DNA of 64,000 nt from an uncultured Porphyromonadaceae bacterium (GCA_947175425.1 CAMWMR010000011.1:1-64000), one strand, 5' to 3'. Shown: positions 1 to 10,900, counted from the first letter of the stretch. Translations and numbers: made by a program. Notes: generated by a model not told the origin, from the letters alone.

Positions 1-24
1 AAAAGTAGGTAACCGCCCCCTCTA

Positions 25-55
25 AGCCCTCCGGACATCCCGGAGGGCTTTTTTT
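25..55 (+). terminator. Rho-independent terminator of an upstream gene outside the window
   Basis: 10-bp stem AGCCCTCCGG/CCGGAGGGCT, 5-nt loop, then T-tract. Confidence 0.85.
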
Positions 56-125
56 GTTTCCTATTCTTTACAGTATCGGATTTTTACACTAAATTTGCAC
101 TTATTATTGACTAATTTTTTGCATC

Positions 126-1199
126 ATGCCTTCTACTGATAAAGAAATAATGCTTAGCGGTATCCGCTCTACCGGCAACCTGCACCTCGGTAACTACTAC
201 GGTGCGCTCCGTAAGTTCGTCGCCGCTCAGGACCATTTCGACTGTAACTTCTTTATTGCCGATTTACATTCTCTCACCACAAACCCCGACCCCGACGCAC
301 TACATGCAAATGTAAAGAGTATTCTTGCCGAATACCTCGCTGCAGGACTCGACCCCGAAAAAAGCACTATCTTCATCCAGAGTGATGTCCCCGAAATATC
401 CGAAATGTATCTCCTCCTAAACATGCACGTAGGTATCGGAGAACTAATGCGCACTGTTTCCTTCAAGGACAAGGCGCGCAAAATGCTCGGCATCGCTCCG
501 TCCGACTCCGAAAGCGATGAAGAAATAGAAAAGCAAATTGTAGGTAACGATACAGGCAAGCGCGTAAATGCCGGACTCCTCACATATCCTACTCTAATGG
601 CTGTCGACATCCTTATCCAAAAGGCTACTAAAGTTCCCGTTGGAAAAGACCAGCTCCAGCATCTTGAGCTTACCCGTCGCTTCGCACGCCGCTTCAACAG
701 TTTCTACGGCGTGGATTTCTTCCCCGAACCAACCGACTTCTCATTCGGTGGAGCACCCGTAAAAGTTCCCGGCCTCGACGGCTCCGGTAAAATGGGTAAG
801 AGCGAAGGCAACTGCATATACCTCATTGATGAACCCAAGGCTCTTCGTAAAAAAGTTATGCGTGCTGTAACCGATGAAGGCCCCACGGCACCCAACTCAC
901 CAATGAGCCAGCCGGTGGAAAACCTCTTCTCTCTCCTCGAACTCACATCCACTCCCGAAGTTGCTACACAATTCCGCAATGCCTATAACGATTGCTCTAT
1001 TCGTTACGGCGACCTCAAAAAACAGCTCGCCGAGGACATCCTTGCCGTAACCACTCCTATCCGCGAGCGCGTTGCCGACATTATGGCCGATGAGGAATAT
1101 CTCCGCAAAGTCGTTGCACGCGGTGCCGAAAAAGCCCGTGAACGTGCCGCGCGCACTCTTGCCGACATGCGTCAAATTATGGGTATACGTAAATTTTAA
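126..1199 (+). CDS. trpS: tryptophanyl-tRNA synthetase
   Basis: 357 aa; class I motifs GNYYGALR near N-terminus and GKMGKSEGN (KMSKS-like). Confidence 0.95.
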   Translation: MPSTDKEIMLSGIRSTGNLHLGNYYGALRKFVAAQDHFDCNFFIADLHSLTTNPDPDALHANVKSILAEYLAAGLDPEKSTIFIQSDVPEISEMYLLLNMHVGIGELMRTVSFKDKARKMLGIAPSDSESDEEIEKQIVGNDTGKRVNAGLLTYPTLMAVDILIQKATKVPVGKDQLQHLELTRRFARRFNSFYGVDFFPEPTDFSFGGAPVKVPGLDGSGKMGKSEGNCIYLIDEPKALRKKVMRAVTDEGPTAPNSPMSQPVENLFSLLELTSTPEVATQFRNAYNDCSIRYGDLKKQLAEDILAVTTPIRERVADIMADEEYLRKVVARGAEKARERAARTLADMRQIMGIRKF

Positions 1200-1202
1200 A
1201 AA

Positions 1203-2657
1203 TTGAACAAAAGCTCCGAACATCTTTCTCAGGAGCTGAATCTTAAGCTCCAGCAGCGTCTCAATCCACAAAGCGTGGCTTTGGGGCGCGTGCTTGAGAT
1301 GTCCGTGCCCGAATTCGAGGACGAGGTGCGCCGCGAACTCGATGAAAATCCTGCTCTCGACACCGTCGACAGTAATGACATCCGCGAATCTTCCGATTTC
1401 AACGAAAGTTCCGAACAGCTGCAGCTGGCCGATTACGCCGACCCCGATGACGCTCCGGCCTACCTTCGTAAAGCTTGGAACAGCAGTGTAAACGATGAGT
1501 ATTACGATGCGGCGGCACTCGCCCCGGACGAAGGTTCCGACATGGGCGAGATTCTGCTTCGCCACCTCGCCGATGAAAAGGAATTGTCCGATAGCGATAT
1601 GACAATTGCCGCTCACATAATCGGCAATCTTGATTCAAACGGTTACCTTACCCGCAATCTTGCAGATATTGCCGATGACATAGCCATTAACGACGGCTTT
1701 TATGTGGAACTGTCCGATATACGACGTGTGTTCGAGGAGGTGCGTTCGCTTGAGCCCGCAGGTATAGGCGCGGTGGATTTGCGCGACTGCCTTCTGCTTC
1801 AGCTCGCACGAATGCGACCTACTGTGCAGTCCATAACAGCGCGGGAAATCATTGACAAATATTTCGACCTTTTCTCAAAACTGCATTACGACCGTATTCA
1901 GGCGGCTCTGGGAATCGACAAAGAGGCGCTGGCCGACGCCATAGAGCTCATCCGAACTCTTAATCCAAAGCCTGCCTCGGCATTGGAGACCGGCCGGGGA
2001 GGGGAGCGAATGGAGCACATTGTCCCCGATTTTGTGCTGGACTACGATGTGAGCTCCGACACGTTCACCGTATCGCTTGCGGGAAATATTCCCGAACTTG
2101 CTGTTGAAACAAGCTTCCGCGCTGCCGATGTTCCCTTAAAGGATGTAGAAAAAAACGACCGCCGCAGCGAAGCGCTGGCATTCATAAAACGCAAACGCGA
2201 TGATGCAACCGCTTTTATACGCCTTGTGGAAATGCGCCGGCATACAATGCTTGGCATAGCAAGAGCAATAGTTGCAATTCAGCACAATTTTTTTGTGTCA
2301 GGTGACAAGAGCGAAATCAAGCCTATGATACTCAAGGATATATCGGCCGCTACGGGGCTTGATTTATCGGTAATTTCGCGTGCCACGGCAGGAAAATACA
2401 TTCTCACGCCCCACGGTGTGTATCCGCTGAAGCTGTTCTTTAACGAACGGCCTGATGCCGAAAGCGATGTTTCGGCGCATATGATATTGAAAGTTTTGTC
2501 GGATGCGATAGCCGGCGAAGATAAAAAGTCGCCTTTAAGCGACCGCGAGCTTACGGCGCTGCTTGCCTCCAAGGGTTACGATATAGCGCGGAGAACGGTG
2601 GCCAAATATCGCGAGCGCCTCGGTTTGCCCGTGGCCAGGTTGAGAAAAACTTTGTGA
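1203..2657 (+). CDS. rpoN: RNA polymerase sigma-54 factor (TTG start, 3 bp after trpS stop)
   Basis: C-terminal RpoN box-like ARRTVAKYRERLGLPVARLRK; sigma-54 domain order. Confidence 0.95.
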   Translation: MNKSSEHLSQELNLKLQQRLNPQSVALGRVLEMSVPEFEDEVRRELDENPALDTVDSNDIRESSDFNESSEQLQLADYADPDDAPAYLRKAWNSSVNDEYYDAAALAPDEGSDMGEILLRHLADEKELSDSDMTIAAHIIGNLDSNGYLTRNLADIADDIAINDGFYVELSDIRRVFEEVRSLEPAGIGAVDLRDCLLLQLARMRPTVQSITAREIIDKYFDLFSKLHYDRIQAALGIDKEALADAIELIRTLNPKPASALETGRGGERMEHIVPDFVLDYDVSSDTFTVSLAGNIPELAVETSFRAADVPLKDVEKNDRRSEALAFIKRKRDDATAFIRLVEMRRHTMLGIARAIVAIQHNFFVSGDKSEIKPMILKDISAATGLDLSVISRATAGKYILTPHGVYPLKLFFNERPDAESDVSAHMILKVLSDAIAGEDKKSPLSDRELTALLASKGYDIARRTVAKYRERLGLPVARLRKTL

Positions 2658-2692
2658 AATGAGCCAATTTCCGCTTCAGTTGTTGTAAATTT

Positions 2693-3325
2693 ATGAATGC
2701 ACAACAAAAAAAATCGACAATAGCATGGGGATTGGCGCAAACGTTCAGCGTTGTATTTTCCCCGCTTCTTATGCCCACCTACGCCATGTGCGTGGCCTTT
2801 TGGCTTACATATATGCGGGCATTTCCTCTTTCTCCGCGTCTGTGGGCTACGGGAGCTGTATTTTTTCTCACCGCTTTGTGCCCGCTGCTGTTCATTCTTC
2901 TGCTCATAAACAGGGGCAAAGTGAGCGATCTCGACATAACCGACAGGCGCCAGCGTACAGCCCCCTTCCTTGCAACTATACTATGTTACATAGGCGCGGG
3001 ATTAGTTTTAATATTTCTTAACGCTCCGCAATGGCTTTGGATGTTTGTTGCGGGTGCCGTTGTAATAGGAATTTTGTGTCTTTTTATAAGCAAGCGGTGG
3101 AAAATAAGCGCACATTGCGCTGCCGCCGGTGGTTTGACGGCTCTTGTTTTGCAGCTTGCCTTAAACGATGTGCTTGTATCTCCTTTGGCATGGCTTACCG
3201 TAGCTTTTGCCATGTGCGGAGGAGTGGCATGGGCACGATTATATTTGCACAAACACACGATTTTGCAGACGGCGGCAGGAACTTTCCTTGCTTTTGCCGT
3301 TGAAATGATATTTCTTTCCATTTAG
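2693..3325 (+). CDS. PAP2-superfamily-like membrane protein
   Basis: 210 aa, multiple TM segments; position between rpoN and purE. Confidence 0.6.
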   Translation: MNAQQKKSTIAWGLAQTFSVVFSPLLMPTYAMCVAFWLTYMRAFPLSPRLWATGAVFFLTALCPLLFILLLINRGKVSDLDITDRRQRTAPFLATILCYIGAGLVLIFLNAPQWLWMFVAGAVVIGILCLFISKRWKISAHCAAAGGLTALVLQLALNDVLVSPLAWLTVAFAMCGGVAWARLYLHKHTILQTAAGTFLAFAVEMIFLSI

Positions 3326-3356
3326 TTCGAAATTCAGCTGTTTAATATCTAAATAA

Positions 3357-3887
3357 ATGACAATGAACCAATCACAGACCTGCCAAGTAAGTATAATAAT
3401 GGGCAGTACGAGCGATCTTCCCGTAATGCGTAAAGCTGCCGATTTTCTGGAGCAGATGCAAATTCCTTTCGAGCTTCGCGCCCTCAGTGCACACCGTACT
3501 CCCGAAGCTGTTGCCGATTTTGCCAAAGGAGCGCAAGCGCGTGGCGTGAAGGTAATAATTGCTGCCGCCGGCATGGCTGCTGCGCTTCCGGGTGTTATTG
3601 CCGCGCTTACCCCGCTGCCTGTGATTGGAGTTCCCGTATCGGCCAGCCTTCAGGGTGTGGACTCGCTGTATTCCATTGTGCAGATGCCTCCGGCTATTCC
3701 TGTGGCTACGGTAGGTATTGACGGAGCCTTGAATGCCGCCGTTCTTGCGGTGCGTATTCTTGCGCTTTCGGATGCCGATGTTGCTGCCCGTTATGAGAAT
3801 TATGTGCGTACATTGTGCGGCAAGGTTGAGAAAGCCGATGCGGAACTTGCGGCTTTATCCGATTACAAATTCAAGACAAATTGCTGA
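3357..3887 (+). CDS. purE: N5-carboxyaminoimidazole ribonucleotide mutase
   Basis: [12 protein letters not shown]...ALSAHRTPE...[10 protein letters not shown] motifs. Confidence 0.96.
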   Translation: MTMNQSQTCQVSIIMGSTSDLPVMRKAADFLEQMQIPFELRALSAHRTPEAVADFAKGAQARGVKVIIAAAGMAAALPGVIAALTPLPVIGVPVSASLQGVDSLYSIVQMPPAIPVATVGIDGALNAAVLAVRILALSDADVAARYENYVRTLCGKVEKADAELAALSDYKFKTNC

Positions 3888-5467
3888 TGAACAGTAATAA
3901 AAGTGACGGGCGACGCGTATGCACCCCCTCGCATGTCGGCGGAATAGTGATTGGAGCGCCCGCTCCCGTTGTAATCCAGTCGATGACTACTACACCGACT
4001 CTTGATGTGGAAGCCTCGGCTGCTCAGACAATTTCGATAGCAGAAGCCGGGGCAAGCATGGTGCGTCTGACGGCACAGGGAGTGAGTCATGCAGCTGCTT
4101 TGGGCGAAATTCATGCCGAGGTTCGAGCTGCAGGGATTGATGTTCCTCTTGTTGCCGACATCCATTTTAATCCTGCGGCGGCTTTTGAGGCAGCACGTCA
4201 TGTTGAAAAAGTGCGCATCAATCCCGGAAATTTCTTCGATCCCGGGCGTACATTCCGAAAAATGGACTTCACCGACGAGGAGTATGCCGCAGAACTTGAA
4301 AAAATTCGAGAGAAATTTGTGCCTTTTCTTGAGCTTTGCAAGGCCGAGGGGACAGCGCTCCGCATAGGAGTGAACCATGGTTCTTTGAGCGACCGCATAA
4401 TGAGTCGTTTCGGCGACGGTGCAGAAGGAATGGTTGAGTCGGCCTTGGAGTATCTTCGCATATGCCGGGATGAAAATTTCAACGATGTTGTTGTATCCAT
4501 CAAGGCATCGGATGTCTCGGTAATGACTGATACGGTTCGATTGCTTGTTGAGGGTCTTGACGCTGAGGGTATGGCCTATCCGCTGCATTTAGGAGTTACC
4601 GAGGCCGGAAATGCTCTTGAGGGACGTGTAAAATCGGCTGTCGGGATAGGTTCGTTGCTTGCCGACGGCATAGGCGATACCATACGCGTTTCGCTGAGCG
4701 AGGCTCCGGAGAATGAAATTCCTGCAGCAAAGGCTATTGCGGCGCATGCCGAAGAAAATCTCAAGGCCAATGTCGCCTTTGGCACTATACGTCGCAATCG
4801 CAGCATCGGCCGTTTTGAGACAGAAGAAGCTTGCGGAATGGGCGGATTGCTTGATACCGCGGTTTTTTGTGGCGATGTGCCCGAGAGTGAAGATATTCGG
4901 GTGATAGAAGCTTCGAGTCCCGGATGCATTGCCCAAGTACGTAAGGCATTGAAAGACAATACCGACCGACGTCCTGTTATTATAGTGTGCTCATATCCCG
5001 ATATAGATAATCGTGATGAGCTTGTAATGTCTGCTGCAGCCGATTTGGGAGCGCTTCTGCTTGAGGGCTACAGGGACGGAATAGGTGTCCGCAGTCCGCT
5101 GTTGAGCGAAGATGAGGCTGCAGAGCTTTGTCGTACAATAATCCAGGCATGCGGCCTTGCACGTTTCAAGGCCGAAATAGTTGCTTGTCCAGGTTGCGGG
5201 CGCACATTATTTGCTTTGCCTGATGTTCTTGACAAAGTAAAGAGTGAATTCGAGCATCTTCGTCATTTGAAGATAGCCGTTATGGGCTGTATAGTTAACG
5301 GACCCGGTGAAATGGCCGGAGCCAATTACGGATATGTAGGCGCTGCTGCGGGAAAAATAAGTCTTTACCGCGGCATAGACTGCGTTATGAAAAATATACC
5401 TCAGGAAGAAGCTGTTGAACGACTTAAAGAATTGATAAAATCGGACGGTCAATGGGTGGACAAATGA
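3881..5467 (+). CDS. ispG: 4-hydroxy-3-methylbut-2-enyl diphosphate synthase (long form with central insert)
   Basis: VIQSMTTT N-term; C-terminal CPGCGR and [10 protein letters not shown] Fe-S motifs; 528 aa. Confidence 0.95.
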   Translation: MLMNSNKSDGRRVCTPSHVGGIVIGAPAPVVIQSMTTTPTLDVEASAAQTISIAEAGASMVRLTAQGVSHAAALGEIHAEVRAAGIDVPLVADIHFNPAAAFEAARHVEKVRINPGNFFDPGRTFRKMDFTDEEYAAELEKIREKFVPFLELCKAEGTALRIGVNHGSLSDRIMSRFGDGAEGMVESALEYLRICRDENFNDVVVSIKASDVSVMTDTVRLLVEGLDAEGMAYPLHLGVTEAGNALEGRVKSAVGIGSLLADGIGDTIRVSLSEAPENEIPAAKAIAAHAEENLKANVAFGTIRRNRSIGRFETEEACGMGGLLDTAVFCGDVPESEDIRVIEASSPGCIAQVRKALKDNTDRRPVIIVCSYPDIDNRDELVMSAAADLGALLLEGYRDGIGVRSPLLSEDEAAELCRTIIQACGLARFKAEIVACPGCGRTLFALPDVLDKVKSEFEHLRHLKIAVMGCIVNGPGEMAGANYGYVGAAAGKISLYRGIDCVMKNIPQEEAVERLKELIKSDGQWVDK

Positions 5468-6693
5468 TAGAAGAACCGCGCCTGTTGCAACTTGAGGGCG
5501 GTCTGCGGCTTGTATACCTGTACCAGCGCGGAGCACATGCGGGAATATTCGGCATGTCGGTATCGGCCGGAAGCGGGAGCGATCCCGATTCCGGACACGG
5601 GCTTGCGCATCTTGTAGAGCATACGATTTTCAAAGGCACGAACAAGCGCAGTCCGCGACATGTGATAAACCGAATGGAATCGATAGGCGGCGAGCTTAAC
5701 GCATTCACCACCAAAGAAGAAACGACAGTTTATGCCATATTTCCCGGACGAGGCGCGCAACGAGCCGTGGAACTTATTTCCGACCTTGCCATGCATGCCA
5801 AATTTCCCGAGAAAGAGCTTGAAAAAGAGCGTGAGGTGGTTATAGATGAAATCAATTCATATCTTGATTCACCTTCGGAAGCTATTTTTGACGAGCTTGA
5901 GGACATGGTTTTCGCCGGGACGCGATTAGGGCACAATATATTGGGAAATCCGGAAAGTGTACGCGGTCTATGCGGAGAGAACTGTCGTGAATTTTTACGC
6001 AGAAATTATACCCGCAAAGGCAGTGTTTTATTTTATGCCGGTCCGCAAAGCGCTAATGTAGTGGCGAAACTTGTCGAGAAATATTTTGCGGAGCTGCGCG
6101 AGGGAGAGCAGTATGAGCCTGCGGCTGTAACAAGAATGAAAACAGGCGTTTATGACGAACGACGACTCGAAAATCTTCATCAGGCTCACGTGCTGACGGC
6201 TTTTCCTGCGGCGGGATTGTCATCGGAATTACGGTTTTCCGAAAATCTGTTTGCGAATTATATAGGCGGCCCGGGCATGAACTCGGTTCTTAACATAGAA
6301 CTGCGTGAAAAGCGCGGGCTTGTGTATACCGTTGACGTATCGATGGCGCGATTCAGGGAAAGCGGAATGTTCAATATTTATTTCGGGTGTGATTCGGATG
6401 ATGTAGAACGATGCAAAGACTTGTGCCGCAGGGCAGTGGAAGATATTACTGATTGTCCGCCCATAAAGCTTCAGCGTAGGCTCAACGGAGCTATAAAGCA
6501 ATATTTAGGACAGCTTGAGGTGTCGCTTGAGAATAGAGAGAACCGCATTTCCGGAGCCGCTCGGAATGTACTTTTCGGCGGAGCGACCGTATCGCTCGAG
6601 ACAATAAAAGAGCATATACGCAATACAACTATTTCCGATTTTCGCGAGATTGCAGGCAGATACAGTGAACGTTCCGAACTAATAATGAGATGA
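5452..6693 (+). CDS. M16 family zinc peptidase
   Basis: HLVEHTIFKGT (HxxEH) motif; 413 aa. Confidence 0.92.
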   Translation: MGGQMIEEPRLLQLEGGLRLVYLYQRGAHAGIFGMSVSAGSGSDPDSGHGLAHLVEHTIFKGTNKRSPRHVINRMESIGGELNAFTTKEETTVYAIFPGRGAQRAVELISDLAMHAKFPEKELEKEREVVIDEINSYLDSPSEAIFDELEDMVFAGTRLGHNILGNPESVRGLCGENCREFLRRNYTRKGSVLFYAGPQSANVVAKLVEKYFAELREGEQYEPAAVTRMKTGVYDERRLENLHQAHVLTAFPAAGLSSELRFSENLFANYIGGPGMNSVLNIELREKRGLVYTVDVSMARFRESGMFNIYFGCDSDDVERCKDLCRRAVEDITDCPPIKLQRRLNGAIKQYLGQLEVSLENRENRISGAARNVLFGGATVSLETIKEHIRNTTISDFREIAGRYSERSELIMR

Positions 6694-7466
6694 AAATGCA
6701 AAAGACATCCATAGTTATAGCAGCCGGTATTTTATTCTTTTCGGCAGGCTGCGGCCACCACGGCGCAGGGCAGCTTGAAAAGAAACTTGACGAGTTGAGC
6801 AAGCAATTGCCGGACAGTGTAGGCGCTGGTATTGTGCTTGTTTCCATGGAGTATGTTCCGAAGGAAAACAGTGTTGTTTTCACTTACCGCACGGACGAAG
6901 ATATTTATAACATGTCGGAGCTTCAAAGCGGTATGAGTAAGGAATTTGCGGAATATTACTATCATAACTTCGCCGAACGCGAGTTAATGGAGGAAATATT
7001 GAGTGCCGACTGCGGCATAAAACTGATTTTCCGGGGCTCGATAAGCGGTGCACAGAGCAAGCTGAATCTGAGTTGTGAAGAGTTACGAACCGTAGCGTCC
7101 AAGGACCCGCTGACCTTTGACGGAGGCGGCAGTGAAGAGCAGGAGTTAGAGGATATAGTTGCCTTTTCCAATACGCTGTGTCCCGTTGACCTTGACGGTG
7201 AAGACCTTGTGTTAGGCTCTGTGACAATGGAAGATATGTATGTTGTACACAATATAGAGTACAATGACAGCGTGTATAACTTTGCCTCGGCCGATACGGC
7301 AATGCTGGCAGGGAGTCTTCGCCAAAGCCTCACGGAAGAATTTGCGAGTGAAGGCGGGCGCGAGAAAGGCCGCTTGCTCAAGAGTTTGGGTTACGGTATA
7401 AAATACCGTTATTGCGGGCAAGAGAGCACAGATACGCTTGAAATTACAATTAATCAGCCGATATAG
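6690..7466 (+). CDS. hypothetical lipoprotein with apparent internal duplication
   Basis: lipobox FFSAGC; ATGA overlap with upstream M16 gene; two similar halves. Confidence 0.75.
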   Translation: MKMQKTSIVIAAGILFFSAGCGHHGAGQLEKKLDELSKQLPDSVGAGIVLVSMEYVPKENSVVFTYRTDEDIYNMSELQSGMSKEFAEYYYHNFAERELMEEILSADCGIKLIFRGSISGAQSKLNLSCEELRTVASKDPLTFDGGGSEEQELEDIVAFSNTLCPVDLDGEDLVLGSVTMEDMYVVHNIEYNDSVYNFASADTAMLAGSLRQSLTEEFASEGGREKGRLLKSLGYGIKYRYCGQESTDTLEITINQPI

Positions 7467-7965
7467 AAGGCCGAGGGTTGCAGCTGAAAATATGCCTGTG
7501 CAGGTTTGTGGGTATCAATGCTGACCTTGCGCTCGGTTCGTGTTCCTATCGGAGCTCCGGCGCAACGTCAAGTTGCTTTCCTCCGGCGAGTGAGAAAAAT
7601 CCGCGCCAGTTGCATCTTCATGGTAAATGACTGCACTATGTTGCTTTGAATTTTGTAGCCCAATCGTTATGCATATTCCGCTGGAAAATGCGTACCGGGT
7701 CATGCTTATCTTCTACAATCATATGCGGCAATATTAGATATTGAACTTAAGAAAAAGCAGTAAGCATCGTGTCTTTCGTGCTTGCAAGCATAGCAACTCG
7801 GCATTGATACCCAAATAGTTAAGATAAAAACTAAATGCTCAGTACCGCTAAGTGCTAAAGAATAGTTAAATCTTAGTCCACAATATGTAATACTACAAAG
7901 CATATCGGCATAAGTCGGTGTGCTTTAATGTGTTAAGACTCGTAAGTGTTAAACTTGGAAGCGGG

Positions 7966-7997
7966 TTTGGCGTTGTCGGGAATATTTACTATCTTTG
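7966..7997 (+). promoter_or_regulatory. Bacteroidetes-type promoter for hipBA-like pair
   Basis: TTTG (7966-7969), 20-bp spacer, TATCTTTG (7990-7997); 35 bp before ATG. Confidence 0.6.
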
Positions 7998-8031
7998 TAA
8001 TTGATAATATTTAATCGGTATTTGAGTTGAT

Positions 8032-8394
8032 ATGGGTTATTCAGATAATATGTTATCAGTATTGGAGAGCTTTGCATTGCCTGATGCGGACGATGTGGCT
8101 CGCACTATGGCGGATGACTTTCGCAAGCGACGTGTGGAGCGAGGCCTGACGCGGGAGGCTGTGTCAGAAAAATCGGGTGTGGCACTTGCCAACATAACAC
8201 GGTTCGAGCAGAAAGGACTTATATCACTGAAGAATCTGATACTTCTTGCTCTATCGATGGATTATCTGCATGAAATACGCGACATTTTTGCCGCCCCCAA
8301 GTATTCCACAATGGAGGAACTGACACAGATTCGCAAGAATATCGGCAAGAAGAAAGCATACAAGCGTAAACCCCGAGGCGATGAGGAAGATTGA
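8032..8394 (+). CDS. HTH-domain HipB-like antitoxin
   Basis: HTH_3-like LTREAVSEKSGVALANITRFEQKG; overlaps downstream HipA-like start. Confidence 0.8.
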   Translation: MGYSDNMLSVLESFALPDADDVARTMADDFRKRRVERGLTREAVSEKSGVALANITRFEQKGLISLKNLILLALSMDYLHEIRDIFAAPKYSTMEELTQIRKNIGKKKAYKRKPRGDEED

Positions 8395-9502
8395 CCGACT
8401 TTTTGTAAGATACCACGACCGCGAAGTAGGCACTATGTCGCTTACACCCGACAACCGTCTTTGTGTATTTGAATACGACAGGGAATGGCTTGCCGACGGG
8501 TTCAGTATTTCACCGCTGGAGTTGCCGTTGAAACCGGGCCTGTTCATCGCCAAGCCGACACCGTTCAATGGTGATTTCGGGATTTTCGAGGACAGCTTGC
8601 CGGATGGTTACGGACGCTATTTGCTTCATAAGGCTCTGCAACGTGAAGGAATAAATGATTATGACCTTTCAGCACTTGACAGGCTGAGCATTGTCGGCCA
8701 CAGCGGTATGGGCGCATTGACGTATGTGCCTGTATTGAATATTGTTACAGGTGCGGAGGTGGATGATTTTGATATGCTCCAGCAAAAGGCACTGGAGGTG
8801 CTTCGCGAACGACAGGACGACGATGCCGAACTCCTGCTGTTTAACAGCGGTAACAGTGGCGGTGCAAGACCGAAAGCGGTGTTTTCGGACAGTGACGGTC
8901 ACTGGCTTGTGAAATTTCGACATACGTACGATCCAAAGGATATCGGTGAGCAGGAATATATCTACAACGAGACAGCGCGAAAGTGCGGGATAACAGTTCC
9001 TGATTTCAAGCTTGTGAACGGCAAATACTTTGCCTCACGCCGTTTCGACCTGACGCAATCAGGAGAAAGACTTCATACCGCCACCGCCGGCGGACTGCTT
9101 TGCATATCACTTGGTAATCCGATTCTTGACTACAGCAATCTGCTTGCGCTGACGGGTTTCCTGACGCAGAACGCGAATGATGTTGAGGAGATGTTCCGTC
9201 GCATGGTGTTCAACTATCTTACAGACAACAAGGATGACCACTGCAAAAATTTCAGCTTTATAGTGCACCGCGACTCTGTGGGAAAATGGCGCTGGCAGCT
9301 TGCCCCGGCATACGACCTTACACTATGCACGGAAGGATATAACGGCGAACATGCCACATCGGTTAACGGCACGGGATATCCGACAATCTCGGATTTCATA
9401 GCTGTCGGCACCAAGATAAAATTGCCGGAAACAGTATGTCGCAGGATAATAGAAGATGTGGCCGACAATTGCGGCAGTCTGCTCAGGTATCAGCTCAAAT
9501 AG
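8381..9502 (+). CDS. HipA-like serine/threonine kinase toxin
   Basis: HipA motifs NSGGARPKA, NKDDHCKNFSF, APAYDLT; 373 aa. Confidence 0.88.
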   Translation: MRKIDRLFVRYHDREVGTMSLTPDNRLCVFEYDREWLADGFSISPLELPLKPGLFIAKPTPFNGDFGIFEDSLPDGYGRYLLHKALQREGINDYDLSALDRLSIVGHSGMGALTYVPVLNIVTGAEVDDFDMLQQKALEVLRERQDDDAELLLFNSGNSGGARPKAVFSDSDGHWLVKFRHTYDPKDIGEQEYIYNETARKCGITVPDFKLVNGKYFASRRFDLTQSGERLHTATAGGLLCISLGNPILDYSNLLALTGFLTQNANDVEEMFRRMVFNYLTDNKDDHCKNFSFIVHRDSVGKWRWQLAPAYDLTLCTEGYNGEHATSVNGTGYPTISDFIAVGTKIKLPETVCRRIIEDVADNCGSLLRYQLK

Positions 9503-9690
9503 AATGATTGGCTTTTGGAGCTGTTTTGGTTGTGCGGCAGATTAGCTGGCGGGCAATATTTTTGAGTGTTCTCGGTTAGGGGAGCGGGGTGATAGTGTGA
9601 AAAATTGCAAAACGGGCTAATATAATTAATTATAATGGTTAACTTTGCAAATAAAAAACAAGCCTACAGATTCCAATCATTATAAGAAGT

Positions 9691-10875
9691 ATGAAACCCT
9701 TACAGGCCAAATTATCCAAATATACCGCACCTCAGGAAGCGAAGGCGGCCGGTATTTATCCTTATTTCCGCGCCATCTCTTCCGAACAGGACCCGGAAGT
9801 AATTATCAACGGCAAGCGAGTGCTTATGTTCGGTTCCAACTGTTATACCGGTCTTGTAAATGACCCGCGTATCAAGGAAGCGGCCATAGAGGCAACCCGC
9901 AAATACGGCACCGGATGTGCCGGTTCGCCGTTTTTGAACGGCACTCTTGACCTGCACAAGCAGCTTGAGGCCCGTATAGCCGAATATATAGGCAAAGAAG
10001 ACGTAATGATTTATTCCACCGGATTCGGGGTAAATCTTGGAGTAGTTTCAACACTAACCGGTCGTGAGGATTATATACTTTGGGATGATCAGGATCATGC
10101 GTCGATAATCGAGGGACGTCGTCTTTCGTTCTCCAAGTCGTTGAAGTACAAGCACAACGATATGGAGTCGCTTGAGAAACAGCTCAAGAGCTGCGATCCC
10201 GACAAAATCAAGCTCATAGTAACCGACGGCGTTTTCTCGATGGAAGGCGACGTGGCCAATCTGCCTGAAATAGTTCGTCTTGCAAAGCAGTACAATGCGT
10301 CGGTAATGGTTGACGAAGCCCACGCGATAGGCGTATTCGGCGAAGGCGGCCGCGGAGTTTGCAACCACTTTGGTGTTACAGACGATGTGGACCTTATTAT
10401 GGGTACATTCTCGAAATCGTTTGCGTCGCTTGGCGGATTTATAGCTACCGACAAGGAAATTACCAATTATCTTCGTCACCACTCCCGTTCGTACATCTTT
10501 ACGGCGAGCATTACGCCTGCGTCGACAGCTGCAGCGCTTAAGGCCATTGACATAATGATAGAAGAACCGGAACTTCAGGAAAATCTGTGGAAGCTGACCA
10601 ACTTTGCTCTTGAAGGTTTCCGCAGCCGCGGTTTTGAAATCGGCAATACTTCCACCCCGATTATCCCGCTGTATATCCGCGACAATTTCAAGACCTTTGC
10701 CATTACTCATGACTTGCTTGAAGAGGGTATATTTGTAAATCCGGTTGTAAGTCCTGCGGTTGCTCCTCATGACACCTTGATCCGTTTCAGCCTTATGGCT
10801 ACGCATACCCAGGCACAGGTTGAGGAAGCGCTTGAAAAGATAACCAAAGTATTCAAGGCACACGGAATACTGTAA
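9691..10875 (+). CDS. spt: alpha-oxoamine synthase, probable serine palmitoyltransferase
   Basis: [22 protein letters not shown] (PLP Lys); resembles Bacteroidetes Spt more than Kbl by eye. Confidence 0.8.
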   Translation: MKPLQAKLSKYTAPQEAKAAGIYPYFRAISSEQDPEVIINGKRVLMFGSNCYTGLVNDPRIKEAAIEATRKYGTGCAGSPFLNGTLDLHKQLEARIAEYIGKEDVMIYSTGFGVNLGVVSTLTGREDYILWDDQDHASIIEGRRLSFSKSLKYKHNDMESLEKQLKSCDPDKIKLIVTDGVFSMEGDVANLPEIVRLAKQYNASVMVDEAHAIGVFGEGGRGVCNHFGVTDDVDLIMGTFSKSFASLGGFIATDKEITNYLRHHSRSYIFTASITPASTAAALKAIDIMIEEPELQENLWKLTNFALEGFRSRGFEIGNTSTPIIPLYIRDNFKTFAITHDLLEEGIFVNPVVSPAVAPHDTLIRFSLMATHTQAQVEEALEKITKVFKAHGIL

Positions 10876-10900
10876 AAATAACCAACAAACAATTCCAGCT

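Noticed and set aside
3881-5467. 528-aa IspG as a novel fusion
   Set aside because: A long IspG with a central insert is known in Bacteroidetes and plants; ordinary.
7515-7703. 62-aa minus ORF in the hip upstream tract as a gene
   Set aside because: Short, no RBS or homology signal by eye, overlaps hairpin-forming sequence.
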